In this document: in pieces, positions 42,688 through 57,696 of the stretch
Layout of the letters: each line of letters starts with the position of its first letter
Position numbering within the stretch: the stretch's first letter is position 1
Assembly (NCBI GenBank): GCA_019637225.1
Contig: JAHBWC010000037.1
Span: 1-64,000 of the forward strand
Direction of reading: 5' to 3'
DNA length: 64,000 nt
From: Labilithrix sp.
GTDB taxonomy: Bacteria; Myxococcota_A; Polyangia; Polyangiales; Polyangiaceae
Program-made: the position numbers and the translations under genes
Notes under the pieces: model-generated
What the model was told of the DNA's origin: nothing
Seen by the model: only the letters and a program-made list of their open reading frames with translations
Databases searched by the model: none

Positions 42688-44046
42688 TCAGGGCTCGAGG
42701 GTCGTCGTGTGCGCGGAGAAGCGTTCGGACGCGCCGTCCCCGAGCGACGTCGGCTTCTCGCGCGCGGTCGCCGTCACCGCGCGCTCCCGATCGGGCGGCA
42801 GCGCCCACGAGACGTCGAAGCCTGGGACCGCGGCCAGATCCGGCAACGTCACCTCGAGCGCGCCGCCGGGCGCGAGCGACGCGTCGACCGACACGCTCCA
42901 CGCGCGCCGGAACCTCTGCGAGAGCCGGACGCTGGCGAGCACCTCGTAGGTCGCCGCGGCCTCGCGCGTCGGGAGCTTCGTCGCCACGCGCAGGTACGGC
43001 GTCGTTGCGGCCACGCTCACGACGGGCGCGGCCATCGGGGCCGGGAGCGCGAACGTCAGATCGACGGCCTCGTGGAACACCGCGAGCACGCCCCGCGACG
43101 TGCTCCCTCGCTGGCCGGACGCCACGATCGCCGCGCGGTACCGATCCGGCGCCTCCTGCGCCGCCGCAGGCACGGTCGCGTAGGAGAGCTCCGTCGTCGC
43201 CGCGGTCGGGACGTCCTGTGGCCCGACGTCGATGCCCTCGCGATCGTCGCCCATCGTGTAGGCCACGGGAGCCGCGAGCGTCTCGTCCGCCGGATCGAGG
43301 CCGCTCACCGTGAGCTTCTTCGTGCCCGGCACGAGGCCGACGGCGTCGAGATCGAGATCGAGCGTCGTGTCGGCGGCGAGAGCTCGCCGGCGCACGAACG
43401 CGATCTTCGTCAGCGGCGTGCCCGCCTGCTCGCGCAGGCCGAACGCGAGGTTCCACGTGCCTCCGACGACGTTGACGATCTCGTAGGGCGCGCTGTCGCC
43501 GGCCGGAATGATGACCGCGCCGCGCGCGCCGAGCGCGTATCCGAAGTCGAGCCACTCGGTCGACGCCGGGACGTGGGCGAGCGTGCCGTCCAGCACGTAC
43601 GCGTCCCCCGGCGGCGCGCCGCACTGCTCCTCGAGGACGACATCGAGCGAGGCTACGGACGCCGGGCGCTCGTAGACGGCGACGAGCGACGTCCTGTCGT
43701 CCGCGCAGGCGAGCGCGACCGCCCACCGCGGCGACGTCGTCGTGAAGGAGTAGGTCGCCGCGGCCGTCGCCGGCAGCGTGTCCCAGACGCCCGAGTCGTT
43801 CCGATAGGCAGCCCAGGTCGCGGGCGCCGGACCACCCGGAGAGACGCTCGACGCAGGCGTCGACGTGCGGACGACGATGCGCGCCTCGACGCCCGCGCCG
43901 CCGTCGGGCTCCGGCGCGGCGGCCTCGGCCGGTCCGCCGTCGGCGAGAGCCGCCGGAGCGTCCACGCCGGGCTCGTCCGAGCACGCGAGCGCCGGCGCGA
44001 GCGCGACGAGCGCGCTCACGCCGAGCAGGCCTACCCCGAACCGCAT
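42688..44046 (-). CDS. lipoprotein of unknown function
   Basis: A 452-residue lipoprotein (lipobox ALAC followed by SDEPG). An Ala/Asp/Pro/Gly linker leads to a beta-rich chain with repeated units such as VEARIVVRTSTPASS, PAGDSAPYEIVNVVGGTWNLAF and LTVSGLDPADETLAAPVAYTM, suggesting several immunoglobulin-like or carboxypeptidase-regulatory-like modules. No motif identifies a function. It lies 33 bases after the tandem kinase gene on the same strand and may be its extracytoplasmic partner, which is a guess from position. Confidence 0.68.
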   Translation of the reverse strand: MRFGVGLLGVSALVALAPALACSDEPGVDAPAALADGGPAEAAAPEPDGGAGVEARIVVRTSTPASSVSPGGPAPATWAAYRNDSGVWDTLPATAAATYSFTTTSPRWAVALACADDRTSLVAVYERPASVASLDVVLEEQCGAPPGDAYVLDGTLAHVPASTEWLDFGYALGARGAVIIPAGDSAPYEIVNVVGGTWNLAFGLREQAGTPLTKIAFVRRRALAADTTLDLDLDAVGLVPGTKKLTVSGLDPADETLAAPVAYTMGDDREGIDVGPQDVPTAATTELSYATVPAAAQEAPDRYRAAIVASGQRGSTSRGVLAVFHEAVDLTFALPAPMAAPVVSVAATTPYLRVATKLPTREAAATYEVLASVRLSQRFRRAWSVSVDASLAPGGALEVTLPDLAAVPGFDVSWALPPDRERAVTATAREKPTSLGDGASERFSAHTTTLEP

Positions 44047-44079
44047 CGGCAAATCCTACGACACGCAGCGACGCCGTGC

Positions 44080-47616
<3,537 letters not shown>

Positions 47617-47729
47617 TCGAGCCAAAGCTCGAGCAAGGGAGGTGCCACGCGTTTCGCGCGCGTTCGCGGCGCGGCGCGGGGTGCCTCCGTCGGCAACTCG
47701 AGCCCGATCGAGAGCGGGCGCGCGGCGCC

Positions 47730-50579
47730 TCAGTCGGCGAGCTTGAGCCCGATGGGGAGCCCTTCCCCCATGATCGCGACACGCTCTTCCTCACCGACCT
47801 CGGCGAGCTCGCGGACGGCGCGGACCCACGTCTCCTTGGCGTTCATCGCCGCGAGGCGTTTTTCGATCTCCTTCCGGAGACGCTCGTTCACGTCGCGCGC
47901 GCGATCGCCCGTGACGCGGGCGAGCTGCACGGCCGCGTGCTGCGCGGTCGCCACGTTCTCCCACTTCAAGCGGAGGAGGCGCTCGATCCAGGCCTCGGCG
48001 TTCCTCACCGGGACGACGTGGTGCACGCTCGCGTAGACGGGGACGCGCGCGCCGACGCGGCCGATCGCGGTCCAGAGGCGCGCGTCGTCGTTCGTCCACG
48101 TCTTGTCGACGATCCACTCGCCCAGCACCGCGCGACGCGCCGCCGGCGCGCGCTCGAGCGCGGCGAGCATCACGAGGGCCTCGCCGCCGTCCTCGGGGAC
48201 GCGCTTCGGCGGCTTCAGGCCGGCCTCCTTCGGCGCGACGATCGGGTCCATCGCGTCGCGGATGGCCTCCTGCATCGCCTCGGTCAGCCCGCCCGCCATG
48301 CGCCGCCACGCGATGAAGAACTGCTGCCAGCCCTGCGCCTCGTTCGGGAACCCGAGGCGGCCCTCGAACAGCGGCCACGCGCGCTCGATGCGTTTCGGAT
48401 CGCCCGGATCGCCGAAGCCGGGCCGCATGCAGAAGCCGAGGAGGAGCCAGTAGGCGCGCTCGTGGTTCGGGCTCCGGCGGCGCGAGCCCGTGTTCGAGAG
48501 GAGTCGATCGGCGAGGAGGCGGCACGTCTCCATCGTCCACGTCAGGCGATCGCCGATCGCCTTCTCGAGGTCGCGCAGGACGTCCTTCACCTCGCGCGGC
48601 GTCGCCTCGCCCTTCTTGCCGAAGACCTTGTCGAGGATCTTCTCGGCCTCGGCGAGACGCGACGGGGCTATGGATGCGCGCACCTCGGTCGAGGCCGGCG
48701 GGACGATCGACGGCGGCGCCAGCGACGCCGGAGGCATGCTCGTGGCGCGCGCGCCTTCACGGAGCGCGAACTCGAGGCGGAAGCGACGACCGACCTGTCC
48801 GGCCTGCGCGATCTCGCTGCACGCGAGCTCGAGCTGGCCCGTGGTGAGGAGCTCGCCGCCGAGCCGCACGCGCACGCTCTGTTCCTTGCTCGTGGCAGGG
48901 AGGTGCGTCACCACCGGCGGCAGCCGCTCGAAGGCGTCGTCGTCGAGCGTGACGATCGCCCCGGCGGCGTCGCGCGCGACGTCCGACGCGTAGAGGTCGA
49001 AGCGGACGCTCCGCCCGACGACGAGGTCGAACGTGCGTCCCTCGGCCTCGTGGCGCACGCCCTCCTTCGCGCCGCGCGGGAGGATGCAGACCGCGCGCCC
49101 CCCTTCGCGCCGCTCTCCGCTCGACGACGGGACGCCGGCGTCGCCCACGCGGACGTAGTAGCCGTGCGCCGCCCCGCTCTCGACGCGGACGCCGATGCCC
49201 TTGCGCGCGAAGCCGTAGCGGACCGCGCCGCACGCGACCGCGAGGTCCGGATCGGAGAGCGGCAGCATCTCCGGCGCCTTTCCGGCCCAGGCCTTCAGCG
49301 CCGCCTTCAGCGCCTTGACGATCGGCGCCGCGTTGAACACGCCGCCGTTGAGGAGGACGACGTCGGGGGCCCCGGCGGGCAGCTCGCTCGCGTGGCGCGC
49401 GAGGAACTGGCGGATGTGCCGCGTGACGGCGGGGTCGCGCTCGTACGGCAGCCCGAACGCGACGATGCCGCCGCGCGGGCGCGCCGTCGCTTCGGGCTCG
49501 ACGTCGGCGGGGAAGAAGCCCCGGAGGACGATGTCCTCGACCTCGTCGCGCGAGAGCGTCGTCCCGCGCGCGCCGCCGACGAGCTTGCTCCCTCGGCCGA
49601 GCAACGTGACGCGCGCCTCGGCGACCCTGCTCCCCTTCGAGCTCAGGATCCGCTCCTTGGCCTCGCGGCACGCGAGCACGAGCTGCGCGAGCTCGCCGGG
49701 CTCGAGGCGCGCGCCGCTCCCGGTGATCCGGCCCTCGGCGAGGTGCGCGAGCGCGAGGTCCATGTTGTCGCCGCCGAGCAGGATGTGCCGGCCGACCGCG
49801 ACGCGGCGAACGGTGAAGCCGCCCTTGTCCTTCGGCGCGTAGGCGATCGCCATGAGCGACAGGTCGGTCGTGCCGCCGCCGACGTCGCAGACGAGCACCG
49901 TCTTCTCTTCCTCGGGCGACCGCGGGACGACGTGCTCGCGGATCGCGTCGACGTCGCGCATCGCGTCGTAGAACGCCGCCGTCGGCTCCTCGAGCAACGT
50001 CGGCGCGAGGCCTGCGCCATTGGCCGCGGCGACCGTGAGCTCGCGCGCGACGTCGTCGAACGAAGCCGGGAGCGTGAGGATGACGTCCTGCTTCGCGAGC
50101 GGCGCGTCGGGGTGCTCGCGATCCCACTCCCGCACGATGTGCGCGAGCAGCCGCGTGCTCGCGTCGACGGGCGACAGCTTCGCCACGCGCCCGCCGGTCT
50201 CGGAGGTCTCCTCCGCGACGCCCCACGGGAGGATCGCCGCGGTCCGGTCGACCGCCGCGTGCGAGAGCCAGCTCTTCGCGGAAGAGACGAAGCGGCCCGT
50301 GACCTCGGCGCCGCGACGCCGCGCGGCCTCACCCGCGATCCAGTCGGGATCGCCGGCGAGCTCGCCCGCGAGCGGCGCGTAGAGGCACGACGAGAGGAGC
50401 AAGAGCGGCTCGCTCTCGCGGAGCGTCGTCAGCTGCGGGATCGGAAAGACCGTGGGCTCCGGCGCCGTCCTCGTCCGGCGTGGATCGATCGGGGCGTAGG
50501 CGACGACCGTGTGGGTCGTCCCGAGATCGATCCCGACGACGAAACGAGGCGCGTCGGCGGCTTCCGGCCGGGCGTCCAT
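47730..50579 (-). CDS. Hsp70-family protein with DUF3731-like C-terminal region
   Basis: A 949-residue actin-fold ATPase. VVGIDLGTTHTVVAYAP is phosphate loop 1, VLVCDVGGGTTDLSLMAIAYA is phosphate loop 2, and VVLLNGGVFNAAP is the adenosine motif. The nucleotide domain ends near 470. A beta-rich segment and a Pro/Ser linker (about 600-640) follow, and the final 300 residues are helical (LADRLLSNTGSRRRSPNHERAYWLLLGFC, GWQQFFIAWRRMAGGL), matching DUF3731 of long bacterial Hsp70 relatives. It lacks the DnaK substrate domain and EEVD-like tail. The start shares one base with the stop of the upstream lipoprotein gene (TGATG). A chaperone or regulatory ATPase role is likely; clients unknown. Confidence 0.86.
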   Translation of the reverse strand: MDARPEAADAPRFVVGIDLGTTHTVVAYAPIDPRRTRTAPEPTVFPIPQLTTLRESEPLLLLSSCLYAPLAGELAGDPDWIAGEAARRRGAEVTGRFVSSAKSWLSHAAVDRTAAILPWGVAEETSETGGRVAKLSPVDASTRLLAHIVREWDREHPDAPLAKQDVILTLPASFDDVARELTVAAANGAGLAPTLLEEPTAAFYDAMRDVDAIREHVVPRSPEEEKTVLVCDVGGGTTDLSLMAIAYAPKDKGGFTVRRVAVGRHILLGGDNMDLALAHLAEGRITGSGARLEPGELAQLVLACREAKERILSSKGSRVAEARVTLLGRGSKLVGGARGTTLSRDEVEDIVLRGFFPADVEPEATARPRGGIVAFGLPYERDPAVTRHIRQFLARHASELPAGAPDVVLLNGGVFNAAPIVKALKAALKAWAGKAPEMLPLSDPDLAVACGAVRYGFARKGIGVRVESGAAHGYYVRVGDAGVPSSSGERREGGRAVCILPRGAKEGVRHEAEGRTFDLVVGRSVRFDLYASDVARDAAGAIVTLDDDAFERLPPVVTHLPATSKEQSVRVRLGGELLTTGQLELACSEIAQAGQVGRRFRLEFALREGARATSMPPASLAPPSIVPPASTEVRASIAPSRLAEAEKILDKVFGKKGEATPREVKDVLRDLEKAIGDRLTWTMETCRLLADRLLSNTGSRRRSPNHERAYWLLLGFCMRPGFGDPGDPKRIERAWPLFEGRLGFPNEAQGWQQFFIAWRRMAGGLTEAMQEAIRDAMDPIVAPKEAGLKPPKRVPEDGGEALVMLAALERAPAARRAVLGEWIVDKTWTNDDARLWTAIGRVGARVPVYASVHHVVPVRNAEAWIERLLRLKWENVATAQHAAVQLARVTGDRARDVNERLRKEIEKRLAAMNAKETWVRAVRELAEVGEEERVAIMGEGLPIGLKLAD

Positions 50580-52333
50580 CAGCTCGGGCGACGGCGCTTG
50601 CGACGCACGGCGAGAGCCAGGGCCGCGGCCGCCGTGGCGAGCGCGCCGCCGCCGGACGCCTTGCCGCCGGCGAACGAGCAGAGGCGGAAGTCGCACGAGC
50701 CGCCGTTGCCGCCGCCGACGACGTACACGCCGGCGTCGAGGTTCGACACGACGAGCGGTGTCACGCGGGTCCCGTCCCTCGTCGCGACCGCGAGGCTCGG
50801 GATGCCCGCGTCGAGCAGCGCGCCCTCGGGAGCGCCGCCGTCGAAGGCCACGGCGCCGTTCCACGCGATCTGGCTCGCGCTCGCGACGTAGCGCGCTCCG
50901 AACAGCGCGTAGCGCGGGGCGCCGCCGAACGGCTTCGGCGCGGAGCTCCCGTCGACCGGAACGACGTAGAGCTCGCCGCCGAGGCGCGAGCCGCCCGCGT
51001 CCGGCGGCGGCTCGTCTTCGGGCACGAGCGTGCGCACGAAGAGGATCTCCGACTCGTCGGGGGAGACGACGAAGTCGCGCGCGTACGAGCGCTTCGTGCC
51101 GAGGTTCGTGAGGTTCTTCACGACGCGGCAGGGGCCGCCGGGGGTGGTCGGCTCGAGCACGACGACGTCTTCGGTCTGCGTGTCGGCCGCCATCGGGTTC
51201 GCGACGACGCGGCCGCCCTTCAAGAACGCGATGCTGCGCGGCGCGAGGCCGTCGCACGTCATGTGGGTGCGCGGCATGGGGTTGGCGCTGTCACTCGCGA
51301 CGACGACCTCCCAGCCCGCCCCGCCGTCCGCCTGCTTCGCGCGCGCCCAGCCGACGTTCTGGGCGTCGATCCACTGCGGACGCGGCGGGAACACGGCCGG
51401 GCTCCAGCACGACTCGACGCCGGGCCCGCAGAAACGCGAGACGACGCGACGATCGTTGCCGTCGTAGCTCACGGTGCCGATCGCGTGACCTCCCGCGCGC
51501 TCTTCGACGTAGGCGACGCGCGCGCCGTTCGGCGAAAAATGCGGCTGCACGAGGAGCTCGTTCGGCTTGCCGCCGTCCTCGTCGACGATGTGACGAACGA
51601 CAGCGGGCGGGTTCGCGCACGTGGTGTCGCTCGAGCCGAGCGCGAGGAAGGCCCCCGATCCGCCGTCGGGGAAGACCTCGAGCGACGTGTACGCGACGCG
51701 TGACGGGCTGCCCGGCGGCGCCTCCCACCAGTCCATGCCCATGTCCGCGAAGAGCATGCTCATGAAGAGGAACGCGCCAGCCGCGCCGCCGTCCTCGGGC
51801 GGCGCGCTGATGCGGCACGCGATGGGATGGTTGTTCGACTTGTCGGTGCCGATCGTGCGGTACTCGAAGTACGCCGGGTCCTCGCCGAAGTTCGTCTGCA
51901 TGAAGAAGAGGGGCGCTGCGACCGCCTTCACCTTCACGCTCTTCGTCGCGCTCTCGCCGCCGGCGCCGCGCGCGGTGACCTCGAGCACGTAGTCGCCGGA
52001 GACGTCGGCGACGAAGCTCGGCCGCGCGGTCGCGGCGCCCCCGAGCGCCTGGGTCGTCACGCTGCTGCCGGACGGCGCCGTCTTGACGGTCCACGCGAAC
52101 GACGTCGCCCCGGACTGCGACGCGTCGATCTCCGCGCGGCTGCCCGTGTAGACGGTGACGTCCGCCGCCGTGACGGAGATCGATCCGGGCGGTGCGTCGT
52201 CGCCGGCCGACGCGTCCGACGCGTCCGCGTCCGGCGAACCTCCGCTCGAAGCCCCTTCGTCGCTGCCGCAAGCCGCGACGGAGACCGCCAAGGACCAGAA
52301 CCCGACGAGCCCGCAGGTGAGCCAGCTACGCAT
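50579..52333 (-). CDS. lipoprotein with PKD-like domain, propeller-like repeats and MYXO-CTERM-like tail
   Basis: A 584-residue protein (lipobox VAAC). An Ala/Asp/Ser linker precedes a PKD/Ig-like domain (SVTAADVTVYTGSRAEIDAS to GDYVLEVTARGAGG). The middle has TolB/WD40-like repeats (HFSPNGARVAYVEER, DFVVSPDESEILFVR). The C-terminus resembles MYXO-CTERM: Cys residues in GSCDFRLCS, a helix (ALATAAAALALAV) and RRKRRRPS. It thus has both lipid and surface sorting signals. Coupled by TGATG to the Hsp70 gene, which is odd for a surface protein and a cytoplasmic ATPase. Confidence 0.76.
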   Translation of the reverse strand: MRSWLTCGLVGFWSLAVSVAACGSDEGASSGGSPDADASDASAGDDAPPGSISVTAADVTVYTGSRAEIDASQSGATSFAWTVKTAPSGSSVTTQALGGAATARPSFVADVSGDYVLEVTARGAGGESATKSVKVKAVAAPLFFMQTNFGEDPAYFEYRTIGTDKSNNHPIACRISAPPEDGGAAGAFLFMSMLFADMGMDWWEAPPGSPSRVAYTSLEVFPDGGSGAFLALGSSDTTCANPPAVVRHIVDEDGGKPNELLVQPHFSPNGARVAYVEERAGGHAIGTVSYDGNDRRVVSRFCGPGVESCWSPAVFPPRPQWIDAQNVGWARAKQADGGAGWEVVVASDSANPMPRTHMTCDGLAPRSIAFLKGGRVVANPMAADTQTEDVVVLEPTTPGGPCRVVKNLTNLGTKRSYARDFVVSPDESEILFVRTLVPEDEPPPDAGGSRLGGELYVVPVDGSSAPKPFGGAPRYALFGARYVASASQIAWNGAVAFDGGAPEGALLDAGIPSLAVATRDGTRVTPLVVSNLDAGVYVVGGGNGGSCDFRLCSFAGGKASGGGALATAAAALALAVRRKRRRPS

Positions 52334-52401
52334 TCGTCTCTCCTCCCAGCACGGGCGAAACTACCAGACCGGCGCGGGTGCGGCTACGCTCGCGCCCACC
52401 C

Positions 52402-53724
52402 ATGGGGACACGCAACAGGCTCGCGCCGCTCCCGGCTGCCTCGCTCTTCTTCGCGTGCGCGTGCGCGGTCGGATGCACGGCGATCCTCGGCGGCTTCGAG
52501 GTCGGCGGCGCGGTCGACGCGGACGCGGGCACCGACGCCGGCGAGCCCGATGCGCCCTCGAGCGACGCCGGCCCCGACGCGAGCTCGAACCACCTGTCGG
52601 GCGTGAAGCTCGTCACGCTGGGCGCGCGCCACTCCTGCGCGCTCACGAACGCGAACGAGGTCTTCTGCTGGGGTGACAACGCCGACGGGCAGCTCGGCCT
52701 CCCTGCGGCGACGATCCGCAGCGAGCGCCCGGTGAAGATCACGCTGCCGGACGACGTGAAGGAGCTCGTCGCCGGCGCGTTCCACACCTGCGCGGTCACG
52801 CGGAGCTTCGACGCGTGGTGCTGGGGACGGAACGCGTGCGGTCAGGTCGGTGCGGGCGACGACGCGAACCCGAGCCGCGCGCCGCGCAAGGTGACGACGC
52901 CGAGCTCCGGTCAGCCGCTCCAGTGGAGCGCGATCGCGCCCGGCCTCGATCACACCTGCGGGATCGAGTCGGGCGGCGCGACCTATTGCTGGGGCTGCAA
53001 CGCGGACAAGCAAGCCGGAGCGATCGGCGCCGCGCCGTCGAACATCCCCGTCAACGCCGGCATCGACAAGCAGAGCGCCGTCGCCCTGAGCGCGGGCCCG
53101 ACGCACACGTGCATCCGGAGCTCCGCTTCGCCGCGCGTACGGTGCTGGGGCACGTCCACGCTCGGCGCGCTCGGCGACGGCCCTCCCGCCTCCGACGCGA
53201 CCGACAACGCGGTCGAGGCGAACGTCGGTACGAGCGTCACCGCCCTCAGCGCCGGCGACGCGCACACGTGCGCCCTCGACGCGAACAAGAGCGCGCGCTG
53301 CTGGGGCGACAACGCCTTCGGTCAGCTCGGCAACACCGACGCGGGCGCGCTGCTCGACGCGCCCGGCAGCGAGGTGCTCGGCGGCCAGGCCCTCGCGATC
53401 GCCGCCGGCGGCGCGTTCACCTGCGTGCTGTCGGCTGCCGACGCGAAGGTGCGCTGCTTCGGAAAGAACGAGAGCGGAGAGCTCGGCCGCGCGGGCACGC
53501 CCGACACGGCGACGCACGCCGTACCCGAGCCCGTCGTTCGGCCCGGCTCGCCGACCGCGCAAATCGAAGCGGCGAGCGTCGCCACCGGACGCGATCACGC
53601 GTGCGCGGTCCTCACCGGCGACGGCGAGGTCGTCTGCTGGGGCAAGGGCGCCGACGGGCAGCTCGGCGACGGGACGGCGGGCGGCGAGCCGCGGACGTCG
53701 CCCGTCTTCGTCCTCCGGCCCTGA
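52402..53724 (+). CDS. RCC1-repeat beta-propeller lipoprotein
   Basis: A 440-residue lipoprotein (lipobox AVGC). After an Asp/Ala/Gly linker come about seven RCC1-type repeats, each with a core like HSCALTNANEVFCWGDNADGQLG, FHTCAVTRSFDAWCWG, HTCALDANKSARCWG and HACAVLTGDGEVVCWG. Each repeat has a Cys pair that could form a disulfide, typical of exported myxobacterial RCC1 proteins. The fold is a seven-bladed propeller used for protein binding; the eukaryotic exchange-factor role is not implied. It sits alone on the plus strand between two minus-strand Hsp70 clusters. Confidence 0.88.
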   Translation: MGTRNRLAPLPAASLFFACACAVGCTAILGGFEVGGAVDADAGTDAGEPDAPSSDAGPDASSNHLSGVKLVTLGARHSCALTNANEVFCWGDNADGQLGLPAATIRSERPVKITLPDDVKELVAGAFHTCAVTRSFDAWCWGRNACGQVGAGDDANPSRAPRKVTTPSSGQPLQWSAIAPGLDHTCGIESGGATYCWGCNADKQAGAIGAAPSNIPVNAGIDKQSAVALSAGPTHTCIRSSASPRVRCWGTSTLGALGDGPPASDATDNAVEANVGTSVTALSAGDAHTCALDANKSARCWGDNAFGQLGNTDAGALLDAPGSEVLGGQALAIAAGGAFTCVLSAADAKVRCFGKNESGELGRAGTPDTATHAVPEPVVRPGSPTAQIEAASVATGRDHACAVLTGDGEVVCWGKGADGQLGDGTAGGEPRTSPVFVLRP

Positions 53725-53775
53725 CGTCGACTTCGCGCCCCGCGGCGAGGTCGAGGTCGCGTCCGACGACGTCGC

Positions 53776-55643
<1,868 letters not shown>

Positions 55644-55647
<4 letters not shown>

Positions 55648-56261
55648 AGCTCCACCTCGGCCTGCGCGACGATGCGCGCGTCGTGGCCGGCGACGGCCGA
55701 AGGCAGCTGCACCGTGACCGCACGCCACCCGCGGTGCCGGAGCACGCCGGTGTGCGGGCCCTTGCCCTGGACGTTGCCCGTGAGCTTCACCTCGTTCGGG
55801 CTGACCTCGGGCAGCGTGACCTTCGCGCCCTCTTCTTCGCCGCGCACGGGCTCGAGCTTCACGTGCTCGCGGAGCGCCTTGCGGCAGCCGCCGTGGACGA
55901 CGCGCGCGGCCGCGCCGATGTCGGCGTCGCTGAAGCTCGCGACGTCCTCTTCGAGGAAGTCGACGAAGCGGCCCTCACGCTGGAAGAGCGCGAGGAGCTG
56001 GAGCGCCGCGTCCGTGGGCGGCGGACCCGCGGGGCGGGGCGCTTCGATCACCTTCTCGACGATCTTCTCGACGACCTTCTCCACCACGACCGGAGCGGGC
56101 TTGTCGCCCTCGGCGAGCTTCGGCGCCTCGCCCGTCGGCTCGCCGAGCTGCGGCGAGGAGACCTTCGCGGCGAAGACGCCGTCGAACAGGACCTTGAAGA
56201 AGACGACCCAGGCGAACCACAGGCGTGTGAAGAAGGGCAGCGGTGCCACGGGCGGCACCAT
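55644..56261 (-). CDS. DUF2760 protein
   Basis: A 205-residue protein of the DUF2760 family, which is often encoded next to Hsp70 relatives. The N-terminus has one hydrophobic segment (LWFAWVVFFKVLFDGVFAA, about 14-32), then a Glu/Lys/Val stretch (VEKVVEKIVEKVIE) likely to be a coiled coil. The conserved core follows: DAALQLLALFQREGRFVDFLEEDVASFSDADIG and VHGGCRKALREHVKLEPV. It may tether or regulate the Hsp70. Stop overlaps the Hsp70 start. Confidence 0.85.
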
Positions 56262-56277
56262 AATCGACCTTCGGCTT

Positions 56278-57288
56278 TCAGCGAAGGGCGGCCACGATCA
56301 GGGCGACCAGAAGCAGGACGAGCACGGCGGCGGCCGTGAGGGCGAGCGGCGAGCGGCGCCTCGCCGCGACGAGGTCTCCGCCGGGGTCCGATCCGCCCGC
56401 GCCCTCGAGATCGCCGTCCGGCGCGGACGGGTCGTGCGCCGACCTCGCCGCCGGAGCCGCCCCCGACGCCTGCGCTCCTCCCGGCGGGATCGAGGCGGCG
56501 TGCTCGACGAGCTCGTCGAGCAGGAGCTCCATCGCGTCCCAGCGATCCTCACGCCCCTTCGCGCGCGCTCGCTCCATCGCGGCGGCCACCTGCGGAGGGA
56601 GATCGTCGCGCGCGGTGAGCGGCGGGGAGCTCGCGGTCGGGACGGCGCCGGTCACGACCTCGTAGGCGAGCACGCCCCACGCGTACTGGTCGCCGAGCTC
56701 GTCGTAGAGACTCTCGTCGGTCGTCTCGGGCGGCACGTAGTCGGTGCTCGGACGGGGCGCGTCGAGCTCCTCGAGGACGTCCATCGGATCGCGCTCGCCT
56801 CCGAGGTCTACCTTCGTCCACTTCGCGATCCCGAGATCGACGACACACGCCGTGCGATCGGACCGCACGATGACGTTCTCCGGCTTCAGGTCGCGGTGGA
56901 CGATGCCGGCGCGGTGCATCGCCGCCAGGCCGTCACCGACCTGCCGCAGCCACCGGAGCTTCTCGGAGAGCGTGGTCGTGGGATCGCCCATCCATTTCCG
57001 GAGCGACTGGCCCTCGACCATGTCCATCACCATGAAGCTGGTCCCCGCGGCCTCGCCCGCGTCGTGGACGGCGACCACGTGCGGATGCCGGAGGAGCGAC
57101 GCGAGCCGCGCCTCGCGCGCGAAGGCGCTCCGCGCGAACGCGAGCTCGTCGTCGGCCGCGTGCATGATCTTCACGGCGACCTTCGCCCCGTGCTCCTCGC
57201 GATCGCTCGCCTCCCAGACCTCGCCGAGGGCGCCGCGGCCGAGGAGACGCTTCAGGCGGTATCGGCCGAGGTCCTCAGGATTCGCCAT
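56278..57288 (-). CDS. membrane-anchored Ser/Thr kinase of the Hsp70/DUF2760 operon
   Basis: A 336-residue kinase. Glycine loop GRGALGEV, K40 in VAVKIM, HRDLKPENV near 133, and DLG (in VVDLGIAK, near 152) where DFG is usual. PPET stands in place of APE. The kinase ends near 265; a Gly/Ala/Pro/Asp linker leads to a single C-terminal membrane helix (LTAAAVLVLLLVALIVA), so the catalytic domain faces the cytoplasm and little or nothing is outside. Sixteen bases separate it from the DUF2760 gene, so it probably phosphorylates one of its operon partners. That is inference. Confidence 0.87.
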   Translation of the reverse strand: MANPEDLGRYRLKRLLGRGALGEVWEASDREEHGAKVAVKIMHAADDELAFARSAFAREARLASLLRHPHVVAVHDAGEAAGTSFMVMDMVEGQSLRKWMGDPTTTLSEKLRWLRQVGDGLAAMHRAGIVHRDLKPENVIVRSDRTACVVDLGIAKWTKVDLGGERDPMDVLEELDAPRPSTDYVPPETTDESLYDELGDQYAWGVLAYEVVTGAVPTASSPPLTARDDLPPQVAAAMERARAKGREDRWDAMELLLDELVEHAASIPPGGAQASGAAPAARSAHDPSAPDGDLEGAGGSDPGGDLVAARRRSPLALTAAAVLVLLLVALIVAALR

Positions 57289-57374
57289 GCAGGAGGGGGA
57301 TGCTACAAGGTTGCCCGCGTCTTCGTCCTTCGCTAGACGAGGAGAGGACGCCCGCAGAAGTAAGGCGTCACATC

Positions 57375-57653
57375 ATGGCCCAGAAGCGAATTCATCTCAT
57401 CGTCCGTGGTCGCGTCCAGGGCGTTTATTTCCGGGCCGCGGCCCAGCGCGAGGCTCGTCGGCTCGGGATCACCGGCTGGGTGCGCAACCGTCCGGACGGC
57501 AGTGTAGAGCTCTGCGCCGAGGGCGACGAGGACTCGATCAAGGAGCTCGCGAGCTGGGCGAACCACGGACCGTCCGCGGCGCGGGTCGACACGGTCGACA
57601 TCCGCTGGCGCGGCTACACCGGCGAGTTCCCCGAGTTCGCGATCGTCGAATAG
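57375..57653 (+). CDS. acyP: acylphosphatase
   Basis: A 92-residue enzyme that hydrolyses acyl phosphates. GRVQGVYFRAAAQREA carries the phosphate-binding R20; GWVRNRPDGSVE carries the catalytic N38. Length is normal for the family (about 90). ATG chosen at the conserved start MAQKRIHLIVRG. It is divergent from the kinase gene, with 86 bases between starts, and 43 bases before the HEAT protein gene. Confidence 0.94.
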   Translation: MAQKRIHLIVRGRVQGVYFRAAAQREARRLGITGWVRNRPDGSVELCAEGDEDSIKELASWANHGPSAARVDTVDIRWRGYTGEFPEFAIVE

Positions 57654-57696
57654 GCGGGAAGCCGTAGCGCCGCGCGGCCGTTTCCACGGGAGATCC

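Noticed and set aside
52402..53724. Guanine nucleotide exchange factor from RCC1 similarity
   Set aside because: The protein is a lipoprotein with disulfide-type Cys pairs; RCC1 repeats here mark only the propeller fold.
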